A stretch of DNA of 64,000 nt. Source: Oscillospiraceae bacterium. Its GTDB lineage: Bacteria > Bacillota > Clostridia > Saccharofermentanales > Saccharofermentanaceae. Position numbers and translations under genes: made by a program. Below are positions 1 through 8,616 of this stretch, in pieces (positions within the stretch are counted from its first letter, which is position 1; each line of letters starts with the position of its first letter). The notes beneath the pieces were generated by a model. That model ran no database searches and was not told the DNA's origin. It worked only from the letters and a program-made list of their open reading frames with translations. The stretch is taken from the NCBI GenBank assembly GCA_902780785.1, contig CACZGS010000003.1, positions 186,001 to 250,000 of the forward strand, written 5' to 3'.

Positions 1-243
1 AAAGCAATAGAAGCTGCGAAAGTCCCTGTTGTCGAGAAGATCAAGGAGCTTGACAAGCAGCTGAAAGCCAAGACTGATGAGACCGCTGATTACTTAAAGA
101 CTTATAAGCAGGTGACAGCAAAGATAGTCAACACCTACCCGATGGCCGAGCCTGAGCCCGTCGAAAACAAGAGAATACCTAACGCCAAGCCGGTCAATAC
201 CAGACAGTCTTCGGACTTCCCTTCTGCAAGGAAAATACATTGA
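1..243 (+). CDS. C-terminal end of an unidentified protein
   Basis: The plus-strand frame is open from the first base and ends in TGA at 241-243, so this is the last 80 residues of a gene that begins outside the window. The fragment is rich in Lys, Glu and Ala and reads as a charged helix (KAIEAAKVPVVEKIKELDKQ) followed by a Pro- and Asn-rich tail. That would suit a coiled-coil or adaptor protein, but I recognise no family. It is convergent with lepA and is followed at once by a hairpin terminator. Confidence 0.6.
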   Translation, partial: KAIEAAKVPVVEKIKELDKQLKAKTDETADYLKTYKQVTAKIVNTYPMAEPEPVENKRIPNAKPVNTRQSSDFPSARKIH

Positions 244-245
244 TC

Positions 246-278
246 AAAAAAGCCTGCCTCATACAAGACAGGCTTTAT
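246..278. terminator. Bidirectional terminator between convergent genes
   Basis: An 8-bp stem AAAGCCTG/CAGGCTTT (249-256 with 269-276) is flanked by A-runs on the left and T-richness on the right. It sits between the stop of the first gene and the stop of lepA, so it can serve both strands. Confidence 0.75.
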
Positions 279-287
279 TAATCTCAT

Positions 288-2102
288 TTACTCGTCATCG
301 AGCTTCAATACGCTCATGAAGGCTTCCTGAGGAACTTCGACGGAACCTACCTGTCTCATTCTCTTCTTACCTTCCTTCTGCTTCTCGAGGAGCTTCTTCT
401 TACGTGAGATATCACCGCCGTAGCACTTGGAAGTAACGTCCTTACGGTAAGCCTTGATCGTCTCTCTTGCGATGATCTTGCCTCCGATGGCTGCCTGTAC
501 GGGCACCTCGAACTGCTGCCTCGGGATATTCTCTTTGAGCTTCTCGCACATCCTTCTGCCTCTCGCGTAAGCCTTGTCGGCGTGAACGATGAATGACAGT
601 GCGTCTACCGCATCACCGTTTAAGAGTATGTCGAGCTTAACGAGCTTGGATCTCTGATATCCTGCAGGCTCGTAGTCCAATGAAGCATAGCCTCTCGTGC
701 GTGATTTCAATGCATCGAAAAAGTCATAGATAATCTCATTTAACGGCATCAGGTAATGGAGCATTACACGCTTCTCATCAAGATACTTCATGTCGGTATA
801 TTCACCGCGGCGCTCCTGGCAGAGCTCCATGATGTTGCCGACGTATTCCTTGGGAAGCATGATGGTTGCCTTTACGACAGGCTCTTCCATATAATCGATC
901 GATGCCGGATCAGGCATGTTCGTAGGATTAGAACAGTCAACGCATGTACCGTCAGTCAGATGGATCTTGTAGATAACCGAAGGTGCGGTGCTGATGAGGT
1001 CGAGATTGAACTCGCGCTCAAGTCTTTCCTGGATTACTTCATAGTGCAGAAGTCCCAAGAAGCCGCATCTGAAGCCGAAGCCTAAAGCTGCCGAAGTCTC
1101 TGCATCGAAGGACAAAGCCGCATCGTTAAGTCTTAACTTCTCAAGCGCATCCTTAAGGTCTCCGTATCTTGCTCCGTCAACCGGATAGATACCGCAGAAT
1201 ACCATCTGCTGGATTCCCTTGTAGCCGATAAGAGGCTCGCTTGCGGGGTTCTCTGCAAGCGTTACTGTGTCGCCCGGAGCAGTATCCCTAACGTTCTTAA
1301 TGGAAGCGCAGATATAACCTACCTCGCCTGCCTTAAGGCTTTCCGTGGGAACGAGTTCGCCCGGATGGAACATACCGAGTTCGGTTACAGTGAACTCCTT
1401 TCCGGAGTGCATCATCTTAATGCGGTCACCGGTCTTAACCGTGCCGTCCTTGACTCTTACGCTGACGATAACACCCTTGTATGAATCGTACTTGGAATCG
1501 AAGACGAGGGCTGTCAGAGGCTTATTCTCATCACCGTCAGGAGCGGGCAGGTACTCGACGACTTTTTCGAGCACTTCATCAATATTGATATCGCTCTTGG
1601 CAGAGATCAAAGGCGCGTAGGATGCGTCGATTCCGATATCGTCTTCGATCTCCTGGCGGACCTCTTCGGGTCTTGCGGAAGGAAGATCGATCTTGTTGAT
1701 TACGGGAAGGACTTCAAGGTCTGCATCGACTGCAAGATAAACATTTGCAAGTGTCTGCGCCTCAACGCCCTGTGAACTGTCTACGACTAAGATCGCGCCG
1801 TCGCATGCGGCAAGGGATCTTGAGACCTCGTAGTTAAAGTCAACGTGGCCTGGAGTGTCGATAAGGTTAAGAAGATATGTGTTGCCGTCAGAGGCTTCGT
1901 ACGGAAGTCTTACGGCCTGTGATTTGATCGTAATTCCGCGCTCACGCTCGATATCCATGTTATCAAGGATCTGGTCCTGCATCTCACGCTTCTCCCTTAC
2001 GTGGGTATGCTCGATCAACCGGTCAGCCAGAGTGGACTTGCCGTGGTCGATGTGCGCTATGATGCAGAAATTTCTAATGTACTTACGATAGTTGTCGCTC
2101 AT
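288..2102 (-). CDS. lepA: Elongation factor 4 (LepA), ribosome-associated GTPase
   Basis: Translational GTPase that acts on stalled or initiating ribosomes in the cytoplasm. The N-terminal G domain shows the P-loop AHIDHGKST (about residues 16-24), DTPGHVDF, and NKID for guanine recognition. EF-G-like beta-barrel and alpha/beta domains follow, then the LepA-specific Lys/Arg-rich C-terminus. At 604 aa it has the normal family length. The ATG lies 12 bases after the lepB stop. It is the last gene of the hisS-aspS-lepB-lepA run and is closed by the hairpin at 246-278. The lepB-lepA pairing is common in bacteria and supports co-expression. Confidence 0.97.
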   Translation of the reverse strand: MSDNYRKYIRNFCIIAHIDHGKSTLADRLIEHTHVREKREMQDQILDNMDIERERGITIKSQAVRLPYEASDGNTYLLNLIDTPGHVDFNYEVSRSLAACDGAILVVDSSQGVEAQTLANVYLAVDADLEVLPVINKIDLPSARPEEVRQEIEDDIGIDASYAPLISAKSDINIDEVLEKVVEYLPAPDGDENKPLTALVFDSKYDSYKGVIVSVRVKDGTVKTGDRIKMMHSGKEFTVTELGMFHPGELVPTESLKAGEVGYICASIKNVRDTAPGDTVTLAENPASEPLIGYKGIQQMVFCGIYPVDGARYGDLKDALEKLRLNDAALSFDAETSAALGFGFRCGFLGLLHYEVIQERLEREFNLDLISTAPSVIYKIHLTDGTCVDCSNPTNMPDPASIDYMEEPVVKATIMLPKEYVGNIMELCQERRGEYTDMKYLDEKRVMLHYLMPLNEIIYDFFDALKSRTRGYASLDYEPAGYQRSKLVKLDILLNGDAVDALSFIVHADKAYARGRRMCEKLKENIPRQQFEVPVQAAIGGKIIARETIKAYRKDVTSKCYGGDISRKKKLLEKQKEGKKRMRQVGSVEVPQEAFMSVLKLDDE

Positions 2103-2114
2103 TTATGCTCATCC

Positions 2115-2918
2115 TCAGGTGAGTATTTTTATCTCGTTGAACGGGTATACCCTGATGACGCCGACAGCCTTGATCCTCTTGGCAGAGAAAGGTCCCAGGT
2201 TACGAGAATCGTTGCTTACCGGTCTGTTATCACCTAAGCAGTAATACTCATCCTCGCCAAGTGTGATCTCGTTATAGCCTTTCCTTATGCCGTCTTCCAT
2301 CATGGTCGTCTTTGTGCCCTGGGGCAGATACCCTTCAGAGAGTTCATAGAAATCTGCAGCACCGGCGGGCTTGATGTAAACGCTTCCGTCTTTGATCCTT
2401 ACGGTCTCTCCGGGAAGTCCAACGACTCTCTTAACGAGATATTCCTTGCCGTAATATCCCTCCATATTGCTGCCGTCAAGGATAACGATATCGCCTCTCT
2501 TGAATGACTTGAAATATGTGGAGAGCTTCTGCGTGAAGATCGCATCTCCGGAGCTTAAGGTAGGATACATCGAATCGCCGTAAACATTGTCTTTCTGAAC
2601 AAGGAATACAACGATGAATACACCTGCAAGGATACCGATGCAGATGGTACGGAGCCAGTCAAAGACTTCGTATGCGACGGTGCCCTTCTCGAGCTTCTTA
2701 TGCTTCGCGAAAACCTTCTCGTTGGAGAGAGCCTTCTCTTCATTGACAACGTCTTCAGCAGCTAATTCCTTAGAAGATCCTTCAGCTGCTTCAGCAAGAG
2801 AATTCTCTTCGGTCTTGGCTTCGGAGACTGCTGTCTCGCCCGCTACCGCGATTTCCTTCTTCTCGGGTTCATCACCGAATGCGATGTCGCCGTTATTGTT
2901 CTTCAATTCATCATTCAT
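2115..2918 (-). CDS. lepB: Type I signal peptidase
   Basis: Membrane serine protease that removes signal peptides from secreted proteins. One transmembrane segment (TICIGILAGVFIVVFLV) is followed by the catalytic-serine box GDSMYPT, the catalytic lysine in LVKRVVGLPGE, and the conserved GDNR..SNDSR box near the C-terminus. The enzyme has an acidic Glu/Ala-rich cytoplasmic N-terminus of about 80 residues before the membrane helix, longer than in Bacillus SipS. The role of that extension is unknown. The ATG follows a GGAGA ribosome site, 21 bases after the aspS stop. Confidence 0.95.
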   Translation of the reverse strand: MNDELKNNNGDIAFGDEPEKKEIAVAGETAVSEAKTEENSLAEAAEGSSKELAAEDVVNEEKALSNEKVFAKHKKLEKGTVAYEVFDWLRTICIGILAGVFIVVFLVQKDNVYGDSMYPTLSSGDAIFTQKLSTYFKSFKRGDIVILDGSNMEGYYGKEYLVKRVVGLPGETVRIKDGSVYIKPAGAADFYELSEGYLPQGTKTTMMEDGIRKGYNEITLGEDEYYCLGDNRPVSNDSRNLGPFSAKRIKAVGVIRVYPFNEIKILT

Positions 2919-2939
2919 CTATTCTATTATCTCCGCTTA

Positions 2940-4721
2940 TTACTCTTCTGTTGATTCGGTCTTTGTAATGCTGATGTGAAGTTCTTCAAGCTGCTTGTCC
3001 GTAACGTATCCGGGTGCATCCATCATGATGTCCTGTGCGTTCTTGTTCATCGGGAAAGGGATTACCTCACGGATAGTCTCCTCGCCTGAAAGGAGCATGA
3101 CCATACGGTCAACGCCGGGAGCGATACCTGCATGCGGCGGAGCGCCGTAGCAGAATGCGTTATACATAGCCGGGAACTTCTTCTTAACGTCCTCTTCGCC
3201 GAGTCTTACAAGCTCGAATGCCTTGATCATGATCTCAGGATCGTGGTTACGTACGGCGCCTGATGAGAGCTCGATGCCGTTGACAACGAGGTCATACTGG
3301 TCAGCCATGATGGACAGAGGATCGATCTCGCCTTTTTCTGCCTTAAGGAGAACATCAAGTCCGCCGGAAGGCATAGAGAAAGGATTGTGGCAGAACTCGA
3401 GTTCGCCTGACTCTTCGCCGATCTCGTACATAGGGAAATCAACGATCCAGCAGAATGCGTACTGTTCCTTATCCATGTGGCCCGGAACTGCAGCACCGAA
3501 AGTCTTTACAAGAACACCTGCCATCTTCTGTGCCTGGCCCTTATTGCCGGCAGAAAGAACAACGAGTGTATCAGGCTTAAGGCCGAGCTTGGCAACAACC
3601 TCGTCCTTCTTGGGAGCTACGAACTTGGAAATGCCTCCGACGATCTCGCCGTTCTCATCCATTCTGAACCAGTATCCCTTGCTGCCGGACTGGATCTCGC
3701 AGTCTGCCATCGTCTTGTCGATGAACTTGCGGCTCTCGTGGAAGTCAGAGATAACTACCGCCTTGATCTCGCCCTCAGCGAAAGGTGCGAACTCTTCCGT
3801 TCTAAGGAGCTCCGTAACGTCTGTAACTGTCAGGTCGATTCTAAGGTCAGGCTTGTCTGTACCATACTTCTCCATTGCCTCAAGATAAGGAATGCGCATA
3901 AAAGGAGAACCTGATGCTCTGTTGTACTTGCCGTACTTTGCGAAAACAGGTGGCAATACGTCTTCGATGATCGCGAAGACATCTTCCTGGCTCGCGAAAG
4001 CCATCTCCATGTCGAGCTGATAGAACTCACCCGGGCATCTGTCGCCTCTTGCGTCTTCATCTCTGAAGCAGGGTGCGATCTGGAAATATCTGTCGATGCC
4101 TGAGACCATCAGGAGCTGCTTGAACTGCTGGGGTGCCTGCGGCAATGCATAGAACTTGCCGGGATGCTTTCTTGCGGGAACAAGATAGTCTCTTGCGCCC
4201 TCAGGTGAAGATACCGTAAGGATAGGTGTCGTGATCTCCATGAAGTTATGCTCGATCATTGCATTTCGAAGCGCTGCGATAACATTGCTTCTCAGGATGA
4301 GATTCTTCTTTACCTCAGGATTACGGATATCGAGATATCTGTACTTAAGTCTTGCTGCTTCATCAGCTTCCCTGCTGTGGTTGATCTCGAAAGGAAGCTC
4401 ATTGTAACGGCAGCGTCCGAGTACTGTTACCTTCTCGGGAACGACTTCGATATCGCCTGTATCGAGCTTGGGGTTCTTAGAGCTTCTCTCTCTAACGACA
4501 CCCTCTACAGAGATCGTGGATTCCTTTGTGATAGCCTTGAATGTCTTCATCATCTCAGCTGTCTCGATAACGATCTGTGTTGTTCCGTAGAAATCGCGGA
4601 TAACAACGAATCCGAGCTCTGCGCCTACTTCACGGAAGTTTTCGAGCCAGCCTGAGAGCTGAACCTTCTTACCGGCATCCGTGATCCTTAATTCTCCACA
4701 TGTGTGAGTACGTGACTGCAT
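2940..4721 (-). CDS. aspS: Aspartyl-tRNA synthetase
   Basis: Class II synthetase that charges tRNA-Asp. It starts with the N-terminal OB-fold anticodon-binding domain (VQLSGWLENFREVG), has the class II catalytic core with motif 2 FRDEDARGDR, and carries the bacterial GAD insertion domain, giving 593 aa. Motif 3 is GIAPGVDRMVMLL near the end. The start is fixed by a GGAGGT site 7 bases before the ATG. It lies 35 bases after hisS in the same run. I see no T-box leader in front of it or of hisS. Confidence 0.97.
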   Translation of the reverse strand: MQSRTHTCGELRITDAGKKVQLSGWLENFREVGAELGFVVIRDFYGTTQIVIETAEMMKTFKAITKESTISVEGVVRERSSKNPKLDTGDIEVVPEKVTVLGRCRYNELPFEINHSREADEAARLKYRYLDIRNPEVKKNLILRSNVIAALRNAMIEHNFMEITTPILTVSSPEGARDYLVPARKHPGKFYALPQAPQQFKQLLMVSGIDRYFQIAPCFRDEDARGDRCPGEFYQLDMEMAFASQEDVFAIIEDVLPPVFAKYGKYNRASGSPFMRIPYLEAMEKYGTDKPDLRIDLTVTDVTELLRTEEFAPFAEGEIKAVVISDFHESRKFIDKTMADCEIQSGSKGYWFRMDENGEIVGGISKFVAPKKDEVVAKLGLKPDTLVVLSAGNKGQAQKMAGVLVKTFGAAVPGHMDKEQYAFCWIVDFPMYEIGEESGELEFCHNPFSMPSGGLDVLLKAEKGEIDPLSIMADQYDLVVNGIELSSGAVRNHDPEIMIKAFELVRLGEEDVKKKFPAMYNAFCYGAPPHAGIAPGVDRMVMLLSGEETIREVIPFPMNKNAQDIMMDAPGYVTDKQLEELHISITKTESTEE

Positions 4722-4756
4722 TATATTACCTCCAGCAAAATGCTTACTTTTTTCGA

Positions 4757-6013
4757 TTATTTTCCGGCAAGGAATTCGCCGATGCCGTCAAGCTTAACGG
4801 GTGTCTCTGATCCGTCAGCCATGTTCTTGACCTTAACTTCGCCCGAAGCGAGCTCATCGTCACCGATAACTGCAAGGAAAGGGATACCCTTCTTGCCTGC
4901 ATACTTCATCTGCGCCTTGAAAGATCTGCCTGCCATATCGGTCTCGCAGCCGATACCTTCATTTCTTAATGCATAGCAGAGCTTCAGTGCTTCGATCTTT
5001 GCCGCTTCAGACATCGATGCGATATAGAGCTTTACGTAAGAAGGAGCTTCTGTGAGCGCGCCCTGCGCTTCAGCCTCAAGAAGGAGTCTCTCGACACCCA
5101 TTGCAAAACCGATACCGGGAGTAGCCGTTCCGCCGCAGTCCTCAACGAGTCCGTCGTATCGTCCGCCGCCGCAGATCGTTCCCTGCGTTCCGACGTTCTC
5201 CGATACGAACTCGAAAACTGTTCTTGTATAGTAGTCCAGACCTCTTACGATGTTAGGGTCGATAGTATATGAAATGCCGATAGCCTCAAGTCTTGTCTTA
5301 AGGCCCTCAAAGTGTGCCTTGCAGTCATCGCAAAGGTGATCGATGAGTCTCGGCGCATTCTTAACGATATCCTTACCGCCGTCGATCTTGCAGTCGATCA
5401 TACGCAAAGGATTCTTCTCAAATCTTGCCTGGCAGTCCTCACACATTGTGCCTACGTGAGGTCTGAAATAGTCCTTGAGCAGCTTGTTATACTCGCCGCG
5501 GCAGTTGGGACAGCCGATGGAGTTGATGTGGAGGGCGATGTTCTTAAGACCCATCTTTCTGAAGAAGACGTCAACAACGGAGATGATCTCTGCATCGATA
5601 TCCGGGCCTGCCGCACCGAAAGACTCAAGACCGAACTGGTGGAACTCACGCATTCTGCCCTTCTGCATCTTCTCATAACGGAAAGCCGTGATGTTGTAGA
5701 ACATCCTGACAGGAGTAGCAAGGCTCGACATACCGTTCTCGATATAGCTTCTTACGACGCCAGCCGTACCCTCAGGTCTTAACGTGATGCTTCTGCCACC
5801 CTTGTCTTCAAAGGTGTACATCTCTTTGGTAACAACGTCCGTAGTATCGCCGACGCCTCTCTGGAACAGATCAGTCTGCTCGAATGTCGGAATCCTTATC
5901 TCCTCATAGCCGAAGGAATGGCATACATCTGCAAAAGTCTGCTCAGCGCGCTGCCAATTGTGTATCTCTGAAGGAAGTATGTCCTTCGTTCCCTTCTGTG
6001 CTGCGTATCTCAT
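4757..6013 (-). CDS. hisS: Histidyl-tRNA synthetase
   Basis: Class II synthetase that charges tRNA-His. Family landmarks are the N-terminal GTKDILPSE box, motif 2 RYEKMQKGRMREFHQF, the histidine motif GLDYYTRTVFE, GGGRYDGL, and motif 3 GIGFAMGVERLL, followed by the anticodon-binding domain. The frame is open further upstream, but AGGAG at 6021-6025 lies 7 bases before the ATG at 6013 (4 before one at 6016), so I place the start there, giving 418 aa. It is the first gene of hisS-aspS-lepB-lepA and has its own promoter at 6051-6079. Confidence 0.96.
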   Translation of the reverse strand: MRYAAQKGTKDILPSEIHNWQRAEQTFADVCHSFGYEEIRIPTFEQTDLFQRGVGDTTDVVTKEMYTFEDKGGRSITLRPEGTAGVVRSYIENGMSSLATPVRMFYNITAFRYEKMQKGRMREFHQFGLESFGAAGPDIDAEIISVVDVFFRKMGLKNIALHINSIGCPNCRGEYNKLLKDYFRPHVGTMCEDCQARFEKNPLRMIDCKIDGGKDIVKNAPRLIDHLCDDCKAHFEGLKTRLEAIGISYTIDPNIVRGLDYYTRTVFEFVSENVGTQGTICGGGRYDGLVEDCGGTATPGIGFAMGVERLLLEAEAQGALTEAPSYVKLYIASMSEAAKIEALKLCYALRNEGIGCETDMAGRSFKAQMKYAGKKGIPFLAVIGDDELASGEVKVKNMADGSETPVKLDGIGEFLAGK

Positions 6014-6050
6014 CATAGTACTCCTAGCATAATCTAATAAAACACGCGAT

Positions 6051-6079
6051 ATTATAATATTAAAAGGGTCAATAGACAA
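6051..6079 (-). promoter_or_regulatory. Sigma-A promoter of the hisS operon
   Basis: On the minus strand, TTGTCT (6074-6079) and TATAAT (6051-6056) are separated by exactly 17 bases. The predicted leader is only about 30 bases before the hisS ATG, too short for a T-box. Confidence 0.7.
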
Positions 6080-6110
6080 CCTAAAAACGAGGTTTGGGCA
6101 AGGCAGAAAA

Positions 6111-6233
6111 CGTTTGTAGCGGATTTGTTGATGTCAAAAGCCGTTTTAGACCGACAAAAAGTCGTATTTTCCGAAAATGTGAGTTTTTGTCGGCCAAAAA
6201 GCGCATTTCAGGCCGACAAATCTGCTACAAGCG
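6111..6233. repeat. Nested imperfect inverted repeat, possible structured element
   Basis: The outer arms 6111-6128 and 6216-6233 match as inverted repeats at 16 of 18 positions. An inner pair CCGACAAAAA (6151-6160) and TTTTTGTCGG (6184-6193) matches perfectly, with a small ATTTT/AAAAT hairpin in its loop. A third CCGACAAA copy at 6213-6220 could pair with the second arm instead. The element lies between the hisS promoter and the prmA terminator. It could be a small mobile repeat, a cruciform or a structured RNA. Confidence 0.5.
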
Positions 6234-6242
6234 TTGTAGGCA

Positions 6243-6272
6243 TAAAAAAGGCGGAGACTTGAATCTCCGCCT
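6243..6272 (-). terminator. Rho-independent terminator of the heat-shock operon
   Basis: A perfect 8-bp stem GGCGGAGA/TCTCCGCC (6250-6257 with 6264-6271) is followed on the minus strand by six T residues. It lies 26 bases past the prmA stop. Confidence 0.9.
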
Positions 6273-6297
6273 GAACTCATATCAAATATTCAAAAAC

Positions 6298-7326
6298 TTA
6301 CGCCTTCTTAGCGATATAAGCCATCCAGTCATTCTTGGACTGCTCGGCAACGATCTCCATGCCTGCGGCCTTAAGCGCCTCAATGACGCGGTCTTTCTTG
6401 GTATTGATGATGCCTGAGCATACGAAGATACCGTCATCTGCAAGGTCAGCCGGAATATCAATAGCAATCTCAGCGATTACGTCTGCAATGATGTTTGCGA
6501 CGATAAGGTCATAAGGCGCATTCTTAACGCTCTTGAGCTCGCCCGTGTAGCACTCGACATTGGCGCACTCATTAATGGCGCAGTTCTCTTCTGCTACCTT
6601 GACTGCCATGGAGTCGATATCTACGGCATCAACACTCTTTGCACCGAGCTTGCTTGCGATGATAGCCAGGATTCCCGAGCCTGTGCCGAGGTCAAGAACT
6701 GAAGTATCAGGCTTGATCACGCGGTCGAGGATCTCAGCGCACATGGATGTTGTCTCATGGGTGCCGGTGCCGAACGCGGAGCCGGGATCGAGAATGACCT
6801 TGACCGCATCCTTTTCGAGCTCTGCATCGCCTTCTTCCCATGAAGGGCAAATTACGATACGGTCAGAGAGTTTGAACTCCTCATAGTACTTCTTCCAGTT
6901 GTTTGCCCAGTCTTCGTCGTCGACATAGCGGAAACCGTCAAAACCCTTGCCGATGTCAAGAAATTCGCCGATCCCGGCAAGACGGGACTTTATGAAGTCC
7001 ATGGCCTCAGCCGTGGGAAGCTCTTTGTCAGTGATGGAGCCGTAGATCATGCCGACGCCGTCAGGATTAGCGAACTCTTCGCTCTTTGCACCCATGCGGA
7101 TAACGCCGTCGTCAGTCTCGGCGAAATATGCCTTGATGACTACGTCCTGGCCATAGCTCTCGATCGTGCCGTCGTCGCAGTAGCTTAAGGGGTCGTTGTC
7201 TATGGTGTTGCGGAATTCCATGGGGTCCTGTGACGCGATGCCGTCGGCGCCCACCTGTGCGAGCATCTCGCAGATAGCTTCGGAAGCTTCTTCAGTTGTC
7301 TTGATCGTTATCTCTGCCCATCTCAT
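6298..7326 (-). CDS. prmA: Ribosomal protein L11 methyltransferase
   Basis: SAM-dependent enzyme that trimethylates ribosomal protein L11. The SAM motif VLDLGTGSGILAI is preceded by the family signature DPGSAFGTGTHETT, and the post-I acidic residue is in DAVDID. NIIADVI takes the place of the N-[IL]-[ILV]-A-[DN] motif. At 342 aa it is slightly longer than the usual 300-320. It is the last gene of the hrcA operon; dnaJ-prmA adjacency is common in Bacillota. An AGAGGA site precedes the ATG. Confidence 0.94.
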   Translation of the reverse strand: MRWAEITIKTTEEASEAICEMLAQVGADGIASQDPMEFRNTIDNDPLSYCDDGTIESYGQDVVIKAYFAETDDGVIRMGAKSEEFANPDGVGMIYGSITDKELPTAEAMDFIKSRLAGIGEFLDIGKGFDGFRYVDDEDWANNWKKYYEEFKLSDRIVICPSWEEGDAELEKDAVKVILDPGSAFGTGTHETTSMCAEILDRVIKPDTSVLDLGTGSGILAIIASKLGAKSVDAVDIDSMAVKVAEENCAINECANVECYTGELKSVKNAPYDLIVANIIADVIAEIAIDIPADLADDGIFVCSGIINTKKDRVIEALKAAGMEIVAEQSKNDWMAYIAKKA

Positions 7327-7383
7327 AGTCTTATCCTCTAATGAAAACGAGGGACCCCGTAAAGGATCCCTGCGTGATGTTGA

Positions 7384-8517
7384 TTATTTAAACAGGTTCT
7401 TTATCTTCTGGAAGAACTGGCTGCTCCTCATATAGTTGCGGTCAGTAAGCGTGTCGTTGAACTGCTTTAAGAGCTGTTTCTGCTCGCGCGAAAGGCCCGT
7501 CGGAACTTCGAGCACGAACTTGACGACGTGGTCGCCCTTCATGTTCGGATTGCTCTTGTTCGGAATGCCCTTGCCCCTGATCGTGATCGTATCGCCGGGC
7601 TGTGTGCCTTCCTTAAGCGTGTATTTCTCCTTGCCGTAGATGGTGGGGACTTCGACCTCACCGCCTAAAGCTGCCTGTGCATATGTTATCGGAACGCTGC
7701 AGGATGTATTGATTCCGTTGCGCTCGAAAAGCTCATGCTTCTTGACCCTGAATTCGATGTAAAGATCACCGTAAGGTCCGCCGTTCGTACCGGGTTCGCC
7801 TTCGTTTCTGATAGGAAGGAGATCGCCTGTATCGACGCCTGCGGGGATCTGTACGGAAAGGTTCTTAACGGTCTTGAGTCTTCCCTTGCCTCTGCACTGG
7901 CTGCAGGGTGTCTTGATGACAGTTCCTCTGCCGTTACATGTGGGGCACGTCTTGGTGACCATGGTCATACCAAAGAGAGTCTGTGTCTGCTGCTGTACTC
8001 TTCCCGCACCTCTACATGTGGGACATGTCTCAGGTGTTGTTCCGGGCTGTGCGCCTGAACCGTTACAGGATTTGCAGATATCTTCCTTGGTGATCTGGAA
8101 AGTCTTTGTGCAGCCGAAAGCAGCCTCCATGAATTCCAGTGCCATGTGATACTTAAGATCGGCACCCTTCTGGGGACCTGTACGTCTTCTGGAAGAACCT
8201 CCGAAGCCGCCTCCGAAGAATGAGCTGAAGATATCACCCAGGTCTACGTCGTATGCGTTGTATGCACCGCCGCCGCCACCGCCGAATCCGTTGGGATCTA
8301 CGCCGGCATGACCGAATCTGTCGTATTTGGCCTTCTTGTCAGGGTCAGACAAAACCGAATAAGCTTCGTTGACTTCCTTGAATTTGGCTTCAGCCTCTTT
8401 GTCGCCCGGGTGTAAGTCCGGGTGATATTTCTTGGCCTGCTGTCTGAAAGCCTTCTTTATATCGTCATCGGAAGCACCTTTGTTTACTCCCAAGACCTCA
8501 TAATAATCTCTAGGCAA
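7384..8517 (-). CDS. dnaJ: Chaperone DnaJ (Hsp40)
   Basis: Co-chaperone that stimulates the DnaK ATPase and delivers substrates. It has an N-terminal J domain with an intact H32-P33-D34, a Gly-rich stretch around residues 78-105, four zinc-finger repeats ([32 protein letters not shown]) and the C-terminal substrate-binding domain. At 377 aa it is full length. The start codon is TTG, supported by GGAGG 9 bases upstream. It lies 99 bases after dnaK, across a perfect 9-bp hairpin. Its intact HPD contrasts with the degenerate J-like proteins at 18.2-22.4 kb. Confidence 0.97.
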   Translation of the reverse strand: MPRDYYEVLGVNKGASDDDIKKAFRQQAKKYHPDLHPGDKEAEAKFKEVNEAYSVLSDPDKKAKYDRFGHAGVDPNGFGGGGGGAYNAYDVDLGDIFSSFFGGGFGGSSRRRTGPQKGADLKYHMALEFMEAAFGCTKTFQITKEDICKSCNGSGAQPGTTPETCPTCRGAGRVQQQTQTLFGMTMVTKTCPTCNGRGTVIKTPCSQCRGKGRLKTVKNLSVQIPAGVDTGDLLPIRNEGEPGTNGGPYGDLYIEFRVKKHELFERNGINTSCSVPITYAQAALGGEVEVPTIYGKEKYTLKEGTQPGDTITIRGKGIPNKSNPNMKGDHVVKFVLEVPTGLSREQKQLLKQFNDTLTDRNYMRSSQFFQKIKNLFK

Positions 8518-8562
8518 TGAGGAACCCCTCCGTTCTGTTATACATGTTCCTTATACAGATAT

Positions 8563-8593
8563 ATCCGGCACATCCAATCTGGAAGTGCCGGAT
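8563..8593 (-). other. Intercistronic hairpin between dnaK and dnaJ
   Basis: A perfect 9-bp inverted repeat ATCCGGCAC/GTGCCGGAT (8563-8571 with 8585-8593) is not followed by a T-run. It therefore looks more like an mRNA-processing or stability element, or a weak attenuator lowering dnaJ relative to dnaK, than a true terminator. Confidence 0.6.
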
Positions 8594-8616
8594 TATTGTA
8601 TCAGATTTAATCCGGA

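Noticed and set aside
3223-3888. Long plus-strand open frame inside aspS
   Set aside because: It is antisense to a clearly functional synthetase, lacks a ribosome site and codes for no recognisable domain. Codon bias in the real gene creates such shadows.
4722-6013. Possible T-box riboswitches before aspS or hisS
   Set aside because: The aspS gap is 35 bases and the hisS leader about 30 bases, too short, and no T-box (TGG) or specifier hairpin is seen.
7343-7375. Hairpin between dnaJ and prmA
   Set aside because: A seven-pair stem with a bulge and no T-run; too weak to annotate as an attenuator.
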